Shown here: positions 1-8,796 of the stretch, piece after piece
Layout of the letters: each line of letters opens with the position of its first letter
Numbering within the stretch: position 1 is the first letter of the stretch
Origin: an uncultured Bacteroidota bacterium
Lineage (GTDB): Bacteria > Bacteroidota > Bacteroidia > Flavobacteriales_F > PHOS-HE28
Direction: 5' to 3'
Assembly (NCBI GenBank): GCA_902825795.1
Contig: CADECG010000014.1
Span: 1-42,102, forward strand
Length of the DNA: 42,102 bases
Notes under the pieces: model-generated
The model's database searches: none
Told to the model about the DNA's origin: nothing
Seen by the model: the letters and a program-made list of their open reading frames with translations, nothing else
Made by a program: the position numbers and the translations under genes

Positions 1-5
1 GGGTC

Positions 6-617
6 ATGCGATGGTCCGGTCCCGATCAACCCTTGTTGCACTTCCTGCCCGCGCTGGCGCTTCTGCCATCCGTTGGTCACGATGACGTTGTTCCGCCGGG
101 TGATGACCAAGGCGGAACGAACGCTACGGATATCCTCTTTTTCGATCCGGAGCCGGACCCGTTCACCACTGCACCGTGGTGGGGTCCCGTGAGCGTTGAT
201 ATTGACTTGGATTCCGTTACGGATATCGAGCTCCGTGTTCTATACGCCTTGGACAGCACGGTTCCTTGGCCAGAAGCATTATGGGGGACCCAAGCTGTTT
301 GTGTTGATCCCGACTTCAGCCTTTCGATCGGCACGATCAATAGTGGATACGACCCCATTGACCTCGGTGATGCGATCGATGGCTCGTTAACCTGGTGGAA
401 CGCGGCAACACTTCATAACCAACAACCTTGGGGCGGCCCGGTTGGTTTCTGGTCCTATCCGCATGAGGGTTTCATTGGCGTGCAACGCATCCATGGCGAT
501 ACCGTGAACTACGGCTGGATCTCCGTTCGCACGGGTCTCGATCATATCATCTATCAAAGCAGTGGATTCGAACGCGTGCCTGATCGCGGCATCGTCGCCG
601 GTGATACCGGCCAGTGA
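6..617 (+). CDS. Hypothetical, probably exported protein
   Basis: About 203 residues if the first ATG, five bases into the window, is the true start; the real start may lie outside. The N-terminus holds a Leu/Ala-rich stretch (about residues 10-24) that could be a signal peptide or anchor, followed by an acidic, Pro-rich linker typical of exported Bacteroidota proteins. The C-terminal part has the pattern YGWI-V-x(n)-I-x(n)-GFE-x-PD-x-I-AG near residues 168-200. This resembles the last strands of unnamed extracellular beta-sandwich proteins of this phylum, where a YGW motif precedes a closing strand and a final pI-AG element. I recognise no catalytic motif. It converges on the MOSC gene and ends 83 bases before it. 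Codon use is in line with its neighbours. The function is unknown. Confidence 0.6.
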   Translation: MRWSGPDQPLLHFLPALALLPSVGHDDVVPPGDDQGGTNATDILFFDPEPDPFTTAPWWGPVSVDIDLDSVTDIELRVLYALDSTVPWPEALWGTQAVCVDPDFSLSIGTINSGYDPIDLGDAIDGSLTWWNAATLHNQQPWGGPVGFWSYPHEGFIGVQRIHGDTVNYGWISVRTGLDHIIYQSSGFERVPDRGIVAGDTGQ

Positions 618-673
618 CGTCAGCCACTCGTGCAAGGCCATCAGCCGATCGGGCTGGTTGGTGAGCGAGAGCG

Positions 674-710
674 GCGGGTGCGGAGTGTTGTGTAGCAGGC
701 CTACACCCGC
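674..710. terminator. Possible bidirectional hairpin between convergent genes
   Basis: The arms GCGGGTG (674-680) and CACCCGC (704-710) are perfectly complementary, and a nested GTGTAG/CTACAC pair (690-695/701-706) lies inside. The structure spans the stop codon of the MOSC gene and lies after the end of the leftward-facing neighbour, as expected for a shared terminator. There is no clear T-run, so the call is weak. Confidence 0.25.
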
Positions 711-1258
711 TCCAACTTCTCGAATGGCAATTGCGGAAGTCGCACGGTGATCGTATCGCCGGGCTTCACCGTTCCGCTCTTCAACACCACGCCCATGATC
801 CCCGCCTTACGGACCAGGCTCCCTTCGGCGTCACGATCGAGCACAGCGTTCATCAAGCCGGGGTAGAGACCATCCAGTTGTGTGCAAGGGTTGCGCAGCC
901 CTGTGACTTTCACAACGGATTCAACACCAATGTGCAGCAATGTTCCTTTTGGCAAGGCGAGCAGGTCGATGCCGCGCGTGGTAATGTTCTCGCCCATTTG
1001 ACCTGGCACCAGATCGAAACCCTTCGCGCGCAGCTCATCGTGCAACTCCGCGTGGATCAGATGCACCTGTCGCAAGTTGGGTTGCGACGGATCCTGCCGC
1101 ACCCGCGAACGGTGTTTCACCGTGGCGCCCGCATGCGCATCGTCTTCCACGCCGAGACCCTCGATCAAGCGGATGCTCGGTTGGTTCTCCTTCGACATGG
1201 TGTGTGTAGCGCTGCTGCTCACGGCGAGGACCTTGGCAGACGGGAGATCGTCGATCAC
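701..1258 (-). CDS. MOSC domain protein
   Basis: A 185-residue stand-alone MOSC domain (named after the molybdenum cofactor sulfurase C-terminus). The family has a beta-barrel fold, binds or transfers sulfur on Moco, and includes the YiiM- and YuaD-like proteins. The conserved cysteine of the family is present in the motif RNPCTQ (Cys125), preceded by the G-x-NI-T segment near residues 89-93 (GENITT) and followed by an AGIMG-V-x-G-x-V-PGD block at about 152-168. The start is GTG. It shares a GTGA overlap with the stop codon of the upstream YVTN protein, which implies translational coupling. Its presence fits the molybdenum cofactor theme of the window, but it lies 16 kb or more from the other Moco genes. 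The substrate cannot be told from sequence. Confidence 0.88.
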   Translation of the reverse strand: MIDDLPSAKVLAVSSSATHTMSKENQPSIRLIEGLGVEDDAHAGATVKHRSRVRQDPSQPNLRQVHLIHAELHDELRAKGFDLVPGQMGENITTRGIDLLALPKGTLLHIGVESVVKVTGLRNPCTQLDGLYPGLMNAVLDRDAEGSLVRKAGIMGVVLKSGTVKPGDTITVRLPQLPFEKLERV

Positions 1259-3405
1259 TGCACCACCAGTTTCCGCGTTGCAACTCCCTGTTCTGTACTC
1301 ACCTCCACATGATAGAGACCGGCGCCAACGCCATCCAGATCATATGTCGCGGCGTTGCTCGGGTTCTGCCATCGACGCACCTCGCGGCCGCTCTGATCAA
1401 GCAATCGCACACGCGTGATCATGCCGCTTGAAGAGATCCGGAACAGGTCATGCGCTGGCACGGGCCAGATGCGCAGATCATCATTCAGTTCCGAAGATGA
1501 AATGCTTGTGCTGAGATCCTGCAGCCCGATCACGGACAACACATTGCTATCCATGTTCACCGCGAAGACGAAACGGCCGTTCGGGTGCCGCGCCATGCCG
1601 AAGGCGTATTCCGCTTGCGTGGCAACGGTGGTGAGCGTTGAGGTGATGTACGGGATCTCCAACGGGATGGAGTCCGGCGCCACCCACGCTTCGAAGTCGG
1701 GCATGGCGATCACGGTGACGTTGCCCTTGTTGACCTCCGCCGAACAGCAGGCGTCCCACGTAGGCGCAAAGCAGCACGTCATGCCCCAGTTCGAGGCGTA
1801 GAGGTACTGGCCATCATCGCCGATCGTAAGGATGTCCTCCGTCCCCACACCGGTGCGCAACCGCGCGATCACCACATGATCGGACGTGCGGATCACGGAG
1901 ATGTGATCGTAGCTGAAGTCGAACCCGAAGTTGGCCACCAGGATGTACTTCCCATCGGGGGTGGGCCAGATGGCTTGTGGCCAATAGTCCACAGGAATGG
2001 TGTCGACCACTTGGTAACTCACCAGATCCACCACGCTCACCGTGGCACTGCTCCAGTCAGAGACGTAGAGCAAACTGTCGTTCATCGATGTGCAGATGTT
2101 GCGCGGATGCTGGCCCACGGGTACCGTGGCAAGCACTTGCCAGGTGTTGGCGTCGATGACCGAAACCGTGTGGCCGTTCTGGCACGAAACGAAAACGCGT
2201 TGGCCATTGTGCGCCGTCCACATCTTCAGCGGGCCGATGCTCACGGGGATCGTTTGCACAACGGTGTTGCTGGCCACTTCGATCACTTGCAAGGCGTTCA
2301 AACTGAAGTTGGCGACGAAGACATGCAGGTTGTCGGCCGATGGCGAACAGCTATAAGCGAGCCCGCCGACGTTGATGGTGGTGGTGCTCCACGTACCGGC
2401 ATCGAGACCGAGCAGATCCACCACGGTAACCGTAGCGCCTGAACCGATGTACGCTTTCGACCCATCGGGCAGCACGCACATGCCGCGTGGCGTGGAACCC
2501 ACCGGGATGTTGAACAGGAGGCTGTCCGGATACGCACCGTTGTGCAAGTGCGCGAGCGGATCGGCGCTCAAACCACCCGGACAATCGTTCACACCGATCC
2601 AGTTCTGCGGGATGCAATGCCCCATACAATCTTCCGTGCCGGGCGGACACGTCCCGTACTGGCAAGTGCCATCGTCGGTGGTGGCGTGTTCGTAATAGTT
2701 CAACGCGGCGGGATCGGTGCAGCCCATGACGATGCAGTCGCCATCATCGTAGTTGTACGCGGCACAGTCCAGCAGCATATCGCCCACCTCCCAGCTGCCG
2801 GCTGTCCACAGCCCATTGTTGCAGTGCCAGTCGCCCACGAAGCGCATTACCACCAACGAGTCCAGGCAGGCGCCGGTGCAATCTGCGAGCTGCCCGGGCG
2901 GACACGGACCGTAGAAGCAACTACCGTCATCCACAGTGGCCACGGGGTTGTAGTTGGTGGCCAGTGTGTCCATACAACCGGGTCCGATACAATCGCCGCC
3001 ATCGAAGTTGAACGCGGCACATAGGAAGTCCGAAGGGTAATCCCAGCCATTGTCGCAGATGCCATCGCCCACCCAACTCGCAGGGTGGCAATTGCCGTTG
3101 CAATCGGGGATCTCGCCCGGCGGACACGGGTCGTAGACGCAGCTGCCATCGTCCACCGTGGCCATGGGGTTGTAGTTCACCGCCAAGCTGTCCATACAGC
3201 CGGGACCGGTGCAGTCGCCATCGTCCCAATTGAAAGCGGCACATAGGAAGTCGGCCGGGCTGGCCCAGCCGTCATCACAAACACCATCGCCCACCCAGAT
3301 CGCTGGCTGGCAGTCCCCATTACAATCGGGTATCTGCCCGAAAGGACATTGCCCGAATGACAGTGTTGCGAACGACAGCAGGAACAACAGCAGGGGTGAG
3401 CGCAT
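1255..3405 (-). CDS. Secreted LNR-like / YVTN beta-propeller protein with T9SS sorting domain
   Basis: 716 residues. A signal peptide (about 1-18, ending SFGQ) is followed by about 3.5 Cys-rich repeats (residues 18-265). Each has a CNGxC start, a WVGDGxCDxG...C...DGGDC core that resembles the Ca-binding Lin-12/Notch repeat, and a closing G-C-MD-x-A-x-NYNPxATxDDGSC segment common in Bacteroidota surface proteins. Residues of about 290-630 form a YVTN-type propeller (repeats with VANF, VSVIDAxTxxVxxTIPVG-like strands), a fold seen in lactonase-like and surface-layer proteins. The last 75 residues are a type A T9SS sorting domain (IWPVPAHDLF start, GLYHVEV near the end), so the protein is probably exported and anchored at the surface. 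It heads an overlapping pair with the MOSC gene. A binding or structural role is inferred; no catalytic residues are evident. Confidence 0.9.
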   Translation of the reverse strand: MRSPLLLFLLSFATLSFGQCPFGQIPDCNGDCQPAIWVGDGVCDDGWASPADFLCAAFNWDDGDCTGPGCMDSLAVNYNPMATVDDGSCVYDPCPPGEIPDCNGNCHPASWVGDGICDNGWDYPSDFLCAAFNFDGGDCIGPGCMDTLATNYNPVATVDDGSCFYGPCPPGQLADCTGACLDSLVVMRFVGDWHCNNGLWTAGSWEVGDMLLDCAAYNYDDGDCIVMGCTDPAALNYYEHATTDDGTCQYGTCPPGTEDCMGHCIPQNWIGVNDCPGGLSADPLAHLHNGAYPDSLLFNIPVGSTPRGMCVLPDGSKAYIGSGATVTVVDLLGLDAGTWSTTTINVGGLAYSCSPSADNLHVFVANFSLNALQVIEVASNTVVQTIPVSIGPLKMWTAHNGQRVFVSCQNGHTVSVIDANTWQVLATVPVGQHPRNICTSMNDSLLYVSDWSSATVSVVDLVSYQVVDTIPVDYWPQAIWPTPDGKYILVANFGFDFSYDHISVIRTSDHVVIARLRTGVGTEDILTIGDDGQYLYASNWGMTCCFAPTWDACCSAEVNKGNVTVIAMPDFEAWVAPDSIPLEIPYITSTLTTVATQAEYAFGMARHPNGRFVFAVNMDSNVLSVIGLQDLSTSISSSELNDDLRIWPVPAHDLFRISSSGMITRVRLLDQSGREVRRWQNPSNAATYDLDGVGAGLYHVEVSTEQGVATRKLVVQ
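2650..3354 (-). repeat. Three tandem coding repeats of about 230 bp (LNR-like modules)
   Basis: Inside the secreted propeller gene, units at about 3354-3124, 3123-2900 and 2899-2650 encode the same Cys-rich module. The first two are very similar at DNA level. The third is diverged and longer, with an inserted segment before its cysteine core. A fourth, truncated unit follows (CPPGTEDCMGHC). This is an in-frame tandem array that can change length by recombination. Confidence 0.75.
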
Positions 3406-3444
3406 GTGATCGAATGTAGGCGGAAGCGCTTTCCGTCCTTGGGT

Positions 3445-3891
3445 TCACACGATGTGCCGCACGGTGATGCTCTTCCCGTTGAAGATCACCTGCTCACCAA
3501 CGCGCCTGTCCTTCAACGCCTGCCCGATGGGTGACGCAAGGGAAATGGCGAAACAGTTGCCGCCATCAAACTCGATGCGCCCAAGCCCGATGGCCACGAA
3601 GTAGGTGCCTTGATCGGTGGTGACAAGACTTCCGAAGGCCACGTGATCGAATGTGCGCTCCAACGGAACCCGCGCGATTTCCTGCTGAAGAGCGATGAGC
3701 TTGGCGTGTTGCTCTTCCAACTTGTCCAGTTCCTGTTGCACCATCGCACGTCCTACCTCGTGCTTGTCGCCAGCGCTGCTCTTGGTGTCGCTGGTGAAGG
3801 AATCGCGCGTGGAAGCGATCTCCTGTTGCGCAGCGGTCACCTTCTCTTGAAGGAGACCTTGCAGGTGATGAAGAAGGTCTGACTTGTTCAC
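3445..3891 (-). CDS. GreA/GreB-like C-terminal domain protein (Bacteroidota type)
   Basis: 148 residues from a GTG start at 3891, chosen because the family begins with an MNKSxL-like sequence and this GTG overlaps the upstream stop as GTGA. The N-terminal half (about 1-75) is a predicted coiled coil with the conserved segment TKSSAGDKHEVGRAMVQQE. The C-terminal half is the FKBP-like fold of Gre factors (GSLVTTDQGTYFVAIG, then SPIGQAL...G--V-FNG). Proteins of this exact type are common in Bacteroidota and are often mislabelled 3-oxoacyl-ACP synthase in databases. A role as an RNA polymerase secondary-channel factor is inferred from the fold. It appears to be co-transcribed with the upstream propeller lipoprotein. 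Confidence 0.85.
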   Translation of the reverse strand: MNKSDLLHHLQGLLQEKVTAAQQEIASTRDSFTSDTKSSAGDKHEVGRAMVQQELDKLEEQHAKLIALQQEIARVPLERTFDHVAFGSLVTTDQGTYFVAIGLGRIEFDGGNCFAISLASPIGQALKDRRVGEQVIFNGKSITVRHIV

Positions 3892-4982
3892 GGGCTTGTC
3901 CACGGGCCGCCCTGCGTCACATTCACGAATGAACTTCCATTGAACCGGAACAGCCCGCCGGAAAAGCCGAACCACAAGGTGCCATGCCGGTCTTCCGCAA
4001 ATGCTTGGATAGCGAAGTACCGCGTGAGGTCCGGCCGATCCGTTTTGTCGAAGAGCGTGAACGACTTGCCATCAAAGCGGTACGCACCCACGCGTACCGC
4101 ACCGATCCAGATGTTGCCCGCGCGATCCGCGTACAGGTTGTAGATGTCGTTCGCTGTAAGGCCCTTCACCTCGGGGAACTGCGTGAAGATCTTCCCGTCA
4201 AATCGGCTCACACCTCCTTCTTCGATGTACTGTGGAAAGTCGGAGGTGATGGACCCGAACCAGATGCTCCCTTGCGCGTCCTCAACGATGCTTGCCACAT
4301 TGTTGCTGCAGAGCCCATCCTTCTTCGTGAAGTGGATGAAGTCCTTCCCGTTGAATTTGCACGCGCCATAACCGTCGCGCGCGAACCAAAGGTTCCCCTT
4401 GCTGTCCTCGAAGAGGTCCCACACCTTGCCCGGCGACATCTTGTAGCTAGGCGTATCGATCACAGGGATCGGAACTTCGAACCCCGTGAACCGTGGACCG
4501 TCAAGACGGAAAACACCATCGCTCGTGCCGGCCCAAACAACCCCGTTGCGATCAACGAGCATCTTGCATCCGGAGCCTTGGAGCCCATCAGCGCTACCGT
4601 AGTCGGTGAAGGTTTCCCCGTTGTAGCTGGACGCGCCCGAATGCGTGCCGAACCAGAGGTTGCCATCGCGACCCTCCGCGATACCGGTAACCACATCACC
4701 GACAAGGCCTTCGGCGATGGAGAAGTAGCGCAGCTCCTTTCCGTCGTAACGCGCTACACCTTGGCCGTTCGTGCCGAACCACAAGTTCCCCTTGCTGTCC
4801 TCGAAGGCTGCTACGATGTACTCGGCGACCTGCGCGGTGTCGTTGGTGGTGAGCGCCGTCGCGGATGCAGTGTCAGTACCCTCACCTGCCTGCAGCGCAC
4901 CGACCTGTCCGTTGCACGAAGACATGAGCAGCACCGTTGCAAGTAGCAGTAGGACCGCAATGACCGAGAGCCTGATGTTCAT
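3888..4982 (-). CDS. Seven-bladed Reg_prop beta-propeller lipoprotein
   Basis: 364 residues. The start at 4982 gives a clean lipoprotein signal with a hydrophobic core and lipobox LMSSC (Cys at about residue 23); upstream in-frame starts would bury it. Seven two-component-regulator propeller repeats follow, each with a W-F/I-G-T-like core (NLWFGTNGQG, NLWFGTHSGA, VVWAGTSDGV, NLWFARDGYG, SIWFGSITSD, NIWIGAVRVG, TLWFGFSGGL). This is enough for one closed seven-bladed propeller. Unlike the sensor kinase at 33-36 kb it has no Y_Y_Y, transmembrane or kinase part, so it is a free sensor-like or ligand-binding lipoprotein. The ligand is unknown. Its stop overlaps the GTG start of the GreA-like gene. 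Confidence 0.85.
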   Translation of the reverse strand: MNIRLSVIAVLLLLATVLLMSSCNGQVGALQAGEGTDTASATALTTNDTAQVAEYIVAAFEDSKGNLWFGTNGQGVARYDGKELRYFSIAEGLVGDVVTGIAEGRDGNLWFGTHSGASSYNGETFTDYGSADGLQGSGCKMLVDRNGVVWAGTSDGVFRLDGPRFTGFEVPIPVIDTPSYKMSPGKVWDLFEDSKGNLWFARDGYGACKFNGKDFIHFTKKDGLCSNNVASIVEDAQGSIWFGSITSDFPQYIEEGGVSRFDGKIFTQFPEVKGLTANDIYNLYADRAGNIWIGAVRVGAYRFDGKSFTLFDKTDRPDLTRYFAIQAFAEDRHGTLWFGFSGGLFRFNGSSFVNVTQGGPWTSP

Positions 4983-5165
4983 CTTCTGCAGGATGGTAGA
5001 TGGCCCAAGGTAGTGGCGCGTGCGCCGATGCATGGCGGGCGAAGGCCAAGGGGCGAACGGCGGACCAAAGCCCACCGGAACCAGGGTGACAGAAACGTTA
5101 AAGACTCTTACGATCCCGCTGGGACCGCATTCGTTGTCCTAACGTCGATGTCATAACACGGGATC

Positions 5166-5459
5166 ATGCGCGTTCACCACCTCATTGCATTGGCCCCTTT
5201 CGCGCTGTTCTTCATCTGCACGTACGATCATGGTGTGGAAGTCGCATCGGATCTCCCGACGAAAGACCCGGCGGGCGTGGACGGAGATCCGAGCGATGCG
5301 GACATGTTGGAATTCGATATCGTTCAATGGACCTGTGCATTGGAAGTGGTGGCCCGACCCGCTGCCCTCCAGGTGCCCGATGTGTTCGACCATACTGCGG
5401 ACGATACCGTGGAGCCTCGGGATGTGGATCCGGGCGGGACAACGCTCGCATGCACCTGA
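5166..5459 (+). CDS. Small hypothetical exported protein
   Basis: 97 residues with a hydrophobic N-terminus (RVHHLIALAPFALFFICTY) that could act as a signal peptide, then a strongly acidic, Asp-rich body (DVDPGG and similar). It converges on the next gene with a gap of only four bases, and its codon use looks normal for the window, which favours it over the antisense frame. No family is recognised. It may be a short adhesin-like or linker protein, or not a gene at all. Confidence 0.5.
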   Translation: MRVHHLIALAPFALFFICTYDHGVEVASDLPTKDPAGVDGDPSDADMLEFDIVQWTCALEVVARPAALQVPDVFDHTADDTVEPRDVDPGGTTLACT

Positions 5460-5463
5460 CCAA

Positions 5464-6153
5464 CTACTTCCTTCGGTCGTATAGGATCTTGAGGAACTCG
5501 TTATGGAGTTGCGCCATGGCGCCGCCCAGCAGATAGGTCTCGCGCAGGTCCTTGAAACGAGTGGCCCAGTTCGCGTCGAACAGCGCGCAGAGAAATAATT
5601 GTCCTAGGAGTTCCTCATCCGTCCAGTACACTGCGGGCTTCATCACAACCAAGCGACCTTGTATGTGCGCGAACTGCTCAGGTGTGGGTTTCTGGAACGT
5701 CGCGATGAGTTCTGTAGTGGGGGCCCCAATTGCGGATGCCGAACTATCCTCTGCCAAGAAGAGCCAGTGTGCTGTCCGCCAGCACGGTCTACGTTCCAGG
5801 TGCATATCCGCACCCGTCGGCAATAAGGCCAATTCTTCCACGATGAACATGGAGCGCGACACGTACAGGTGGCACTCCTGCAATGCACCGCGCGCCTCCA
5901 TTGGTACCCCATGCACACGACCGCAGGACCGCATGGTGAACTCGCTGTAGACAAAAGGGGAGACCGATCGATCGATGTACCCGCAGAAAGCGACATCGAA
6001 GCCTTCGGTCACGTGGAAGACCGTGTCAGGGAAGTGAAGTTCTTTGGCACCGAGGTCCGTGCATTCACAAGCGGGCGTGTCTTGAGCGAGCGCACTTGGG
6101 GACGCCACGACCAGCCCGAGGACAATAAGGAAGGAAAGGGTCCGGCGGCGCAT
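5464..6153 (-). CDS. Hypothetical secreted protein
   Basis: 229 residues with a clear Sec signal peptide (about 1-23, ending ALAQ). The mature protein contains cysteines at CECTD (about 29-31), in FCGYID, RSCGR, ECHLY and RPCWR, which could form disulfides after export. The remaining C-terminal third is probably helical (LLGQLFLCALFDANWATRFKDL and so on). I recognise no domain or active site. It is transcribed alone, divergently from the lumazine-binding-like gene. Confidence 0.7.
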   Translation of the reverse strand: MRRRTLSFLIVLGLVVASPSALAQDTPACECTDLGAKELHFPDTVFHVTEGFDVAFCGYIDRSVSPFVYSEFTMRSCGRVHGVPMEARGALQECHLYVSRSMFIVEELALLPTGADMHLERRPCWRTAHWLFLAEDSSASAIGAPTTELIATFQKPTPEQFAHIQGRLVVMKPAVYWTDEELLGQLFLCALFDANWATRFKDLRETYLLGGAMAQLHNEFLKILYDRRK

Positions 6154-6284
6154 GATGCGAAGGTCGGGGCTTGTGGATCACCGGCAGTCCAATGGACGGC
6201 GGCGTTACTGCGGCCTGCACCATCGCCCGGCGTGGATCTTGTGCACGTCGCGGTCCTTATTCCGGATCCAAACCCCACCACCAC

Positions 6285-6740
6285 ATGAAGTTCCTTCGAC
6301 AAATGTTGTTCTTCTCCCTCGCCGGGTCCGCCTTCTTCACGAACGCGCAGGACACGGACAGCGCTGCGGACATCGCCCGCATCACGGCCGTACTCACCGA
6401 CTACATCGATGGCACCGCGAACGGCGACCCCGACCAGGTGCGCCGCGCTTTCCATCCCGACTTCAACCTGTACACTGTGAACGATGCCGACAGCTTATGG
6501 ATCCGCTCCGGCGCGAAGTACATCGACGGCATCAAGGTGGGTGAGAAGAACACCCGCCAGGGCCGCATCATCTCCATCGACGTGGAGAACAATGCTGCCA
6601 TGGCCAAGGCAGAGATCGCCATACCGGGCTGGCGCATCTTCACGGATTACTTCCTGCTATTGAAGTACGAGGGCAAGTGGTGGATCGTGCAGAAGAGCTA
6701 CACCTGGCGGGAGTGGCCGATGAGTGAGGAGAAGAAGTAG
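6285..6740 (+). CDS. NTF2-like (putative lumazine-binding) secreted protein
   Basis: 151 residues from the ATG at 6285, which places a signal peptide (KFLRQMLFFSLAGSAFFTNA, about 2-21) at the N-terminus; the longer frame upstream lacks one. The mature part matches the NTF2-like cone-shaped fold: IxxVLTDYIDGTANGDPDQVRRAFHPDFNLY, then a strand with IS-I-DVENNAAMAKAEI, and the closing DYFLLLKYEGKWWIVQKSY. Members of this branch (Lumazine_bd_2/DUF4440-type) bind small ligands or act as accessory domains; the ligand here is unknown. It converges on the broken T9SS gene. Confidence 0.82.
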   Translation: MKFLRQMLFFSLAGSAFFTNAQDTDSAADIARITAVLTDYIDGTANGDPDQVRRAFHPDFNLYTVNDADSLWIRSGAKYIDGIKVGEKNTRQGRIISIDVENNAAMAKAEIAIPGWRIFTDYFLLLKYEGKWWIVQKSYTWREWPMSEEKK

Positions 6741-6766
6741 GGACAGGCTTGGGCATTCTCAGGAAC

Positions 6767-6779
6767 GCGGGTCGCCCGC
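6767..6779. terminator. Short hairpin between convergent genes
   Basis: GCGGG-TCG-CCCGC forms a five-pair stem with a three-base loop in the 86-base gap between two convergent genes. It has no T-run, so a terminator role is only possible. Confidence 0.2.
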
Positions 6780-6826
6780 TCATGCGCTGACCCGATCATA
6801 GCGGATACGCGCATTTCCTACAGGGC

Positions 6827-8554
6827 TCACTCCTTCACCACCTTCGATCGCATCACCGTGGCACCGCGACCCAGCTCGAGAACGTATAGACCCGCCATCA
6901 GCTGAGCCGTGTTGAGCGTGATGCTCGTTCCCTGCGTGCGCTCATGCAGTACGCAGCGGCCGGCCATGTCGAGCAGGCGCAGGTCGTCGCGCGGGCTGCA
7001 ACCGCTCACCACCAGTTGCTCGGTGAATGGATCGGGATAGGCCATCACTTCCGGATGCGTGGGGTCCATCACCACCAGTCCGGTGGCCAGGTCGGTGCTG
7101 TCCAGCCGTGCGATCAACATGTCCTTCGTTCCGGATGAACCGCCTGCGTTGTTCACCACGATGCCGCCGAGGGTAAGGTCGGGGCTGGGGTAATTGACGG
7201 CCACGTACAAGGAGCCGGTATTGCCCAAGGTCATCGAGCTGGGCTTGTCTGCGGCGGAACCCTGCATGGTGCTGATCCACTGCATTGAACCCGCAGCATC
7301 CAGCTTCATCATCAGTACATCACTTCCGCCCGCCGAATTAAGGTTAAGGGTTCCGGGTCCCGGATCGGCATCCATGGATCCCGTGAAGTCGCACGCCAGG
7401 TAGATGTTCCCGTCCGCGTCGGTGCTGAGCGCATCACCATACGCGTACTGGTTGGCCGTTTCACCCACGGTGCGCACCCATTGGAAGTTGGTGGCACTGT
7501 CCAGCTTCAGCACGAACAGATCGCTGAGCCATGCGTTGGCGATGACAACACCCGCATTGGGGTCGAAATCCGTTCCGCTGGGCTAGCCACCGGTGATCAG
7601 GATGTTCGCATCGGCATCGATCGCGATCGGACCTCCCTGCAGGTTGTACGGTCCGCCGATCGACCTTGCCCACACCAGCTCACCATTGGTGTTGTACTTG
7701 GTCACGAACATGTCCATGTGATCAACGGCGACGATCTCCACCACCGCCGGGCCCGGATCGAAGTCCACAGTATCGGCGAACACGCCGGTGACGAACACGT
7801 CGCCATCATCGTCCACCGCGATGCTGAGTGCTTCCTCTGTATAGCCCGTCGTATCCGATCCCACGCTGTTCGCCCAGACGAAGTTGCCATCGGTGTCCAA
7901 TTCCAACACGAACGCATCCCATCCGCCGTTCGAAACGAGCATGTGCGTTCCCGGGCCGGGGTCGAAGTCCACACTGTCTGAGACGTACCGACCGCACACG
8001 TACACATGTCCGTTCGCATCCGTCGCCATTTCGTTCGGCAGTTCAGTGGAGTTGCCGCCCATGGCCTTGGCCCAGACGAAATCGCCCGCGTTGTCGAGCT
8101 TCATCACGAAGACGTCATAACTGCTTGTCGCGTTCAACATGAAGGTACCCGGACCCGGGTCCATGTCGATGGGGGTGATGCCCAGTTGACCAGCCACATA
8201 CACGTTGCCTGTGGGATCCACCGCGACGCACTGCGCCCACTGATGGCCGGAGCCCGTGAGACGCTTGGCCCAAACCAATGCGCCTGCATCGTCCAGCTTC
8301 AGCATGAAGGCATCCACGCCGTTCGCGCTGAACAAGGCACTGCCCGGCCCGGGGTCAAAGTCCACATTGTCCTGGAAGGTGCCGACGGCGTACACATTCC
8401 CTGAAGCATCCGAGGCGATCGCGTTCACCTCATCATCATCGGTATTGCCGAGCGTAACGCCCCATGCCCACGTAGGCGCTTGTGCACGGGCTGCGCCGCT
8501 GGCCAAGAGGACGAGCAGCAGGATGATGGTGGGACGGGTAAGCAGTTGGTTCAT
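6827..8554 (-). pseudogene. SBBP-type repeat propeller T9SS protein, interrupted by an in-frame TAG
   Basis: Read through, this is a 575-residue secreted protein. It has a signal peptide ending ARAQ, then repeated modules of about 50 residues with the pattern W-x(6-8)-G...DxxGNVYVxGxxxxxVDFDPGPG (seven or eight units), and a T9SS type A sorting domain in the last 80 residues (VMAYPDPFTEQLVV ... GLYVLELG). A single TAG (7583-7585) lies between LITGG and PSGTDFDPNAG, exactly where the repeat should continue, and the frame is otherwise intact on both sides (7583 and 7511 are in phase). The start at 8554 was chosen for the signal peptide. Either the gene is newly inactivated, giving a 323-residue product without the sorting domain, or the base is a sequence error. 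Confidence 0.8.
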
Positions 8555-8574
8555 GCGGTTGGTGTGGATGAAGA

Positions 8575-8582
8575 CAAACCTA
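8575..8582 (-). promoter_or_regulatory. Candidate Bacteroidota -7 promoter box
   Basis: On the minus strand the octamer TAGGTTTG fits the Bacteroidota -7 consensus TAnnTTTG. It lies 20 bases upstream of the ATG at 8554. A -33 TTG at the usual distance is not obvious. Confidence 0.4.
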
Positions 8583-8796
8583 GATAATGACGGCATGCTG
8601 TGCGCAGCCATGGTGTTCCTCGCCGTGATCCCCGACAAATGATGCGCAGGGGATAGCCTGGTCTGGCACCGCGGCTTGTGCGTTGCGATGGCCGCAGGGT
8701 CGTCCGTTATCGCTTCGCGACCCCTCGCGAGCAACGGACAGACCAATGCGGAGGTGGGGGGAGACCCTGAGGCGGTCCAAATGCCATCTTTGAGAG

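Noticed and set aside
3421..3436. GGAAGCGCTTTCC palindrome upstream of the LNR/YVTN gene
   Set aside because: Too short and without a T-run or a clear regulator; may be chance.
3984..4946. 320-codon open frame on the plus strand
   Set aside because: Antisense of the propeller lipoprotein gene, which has seven clear repeats and a signal peptide.
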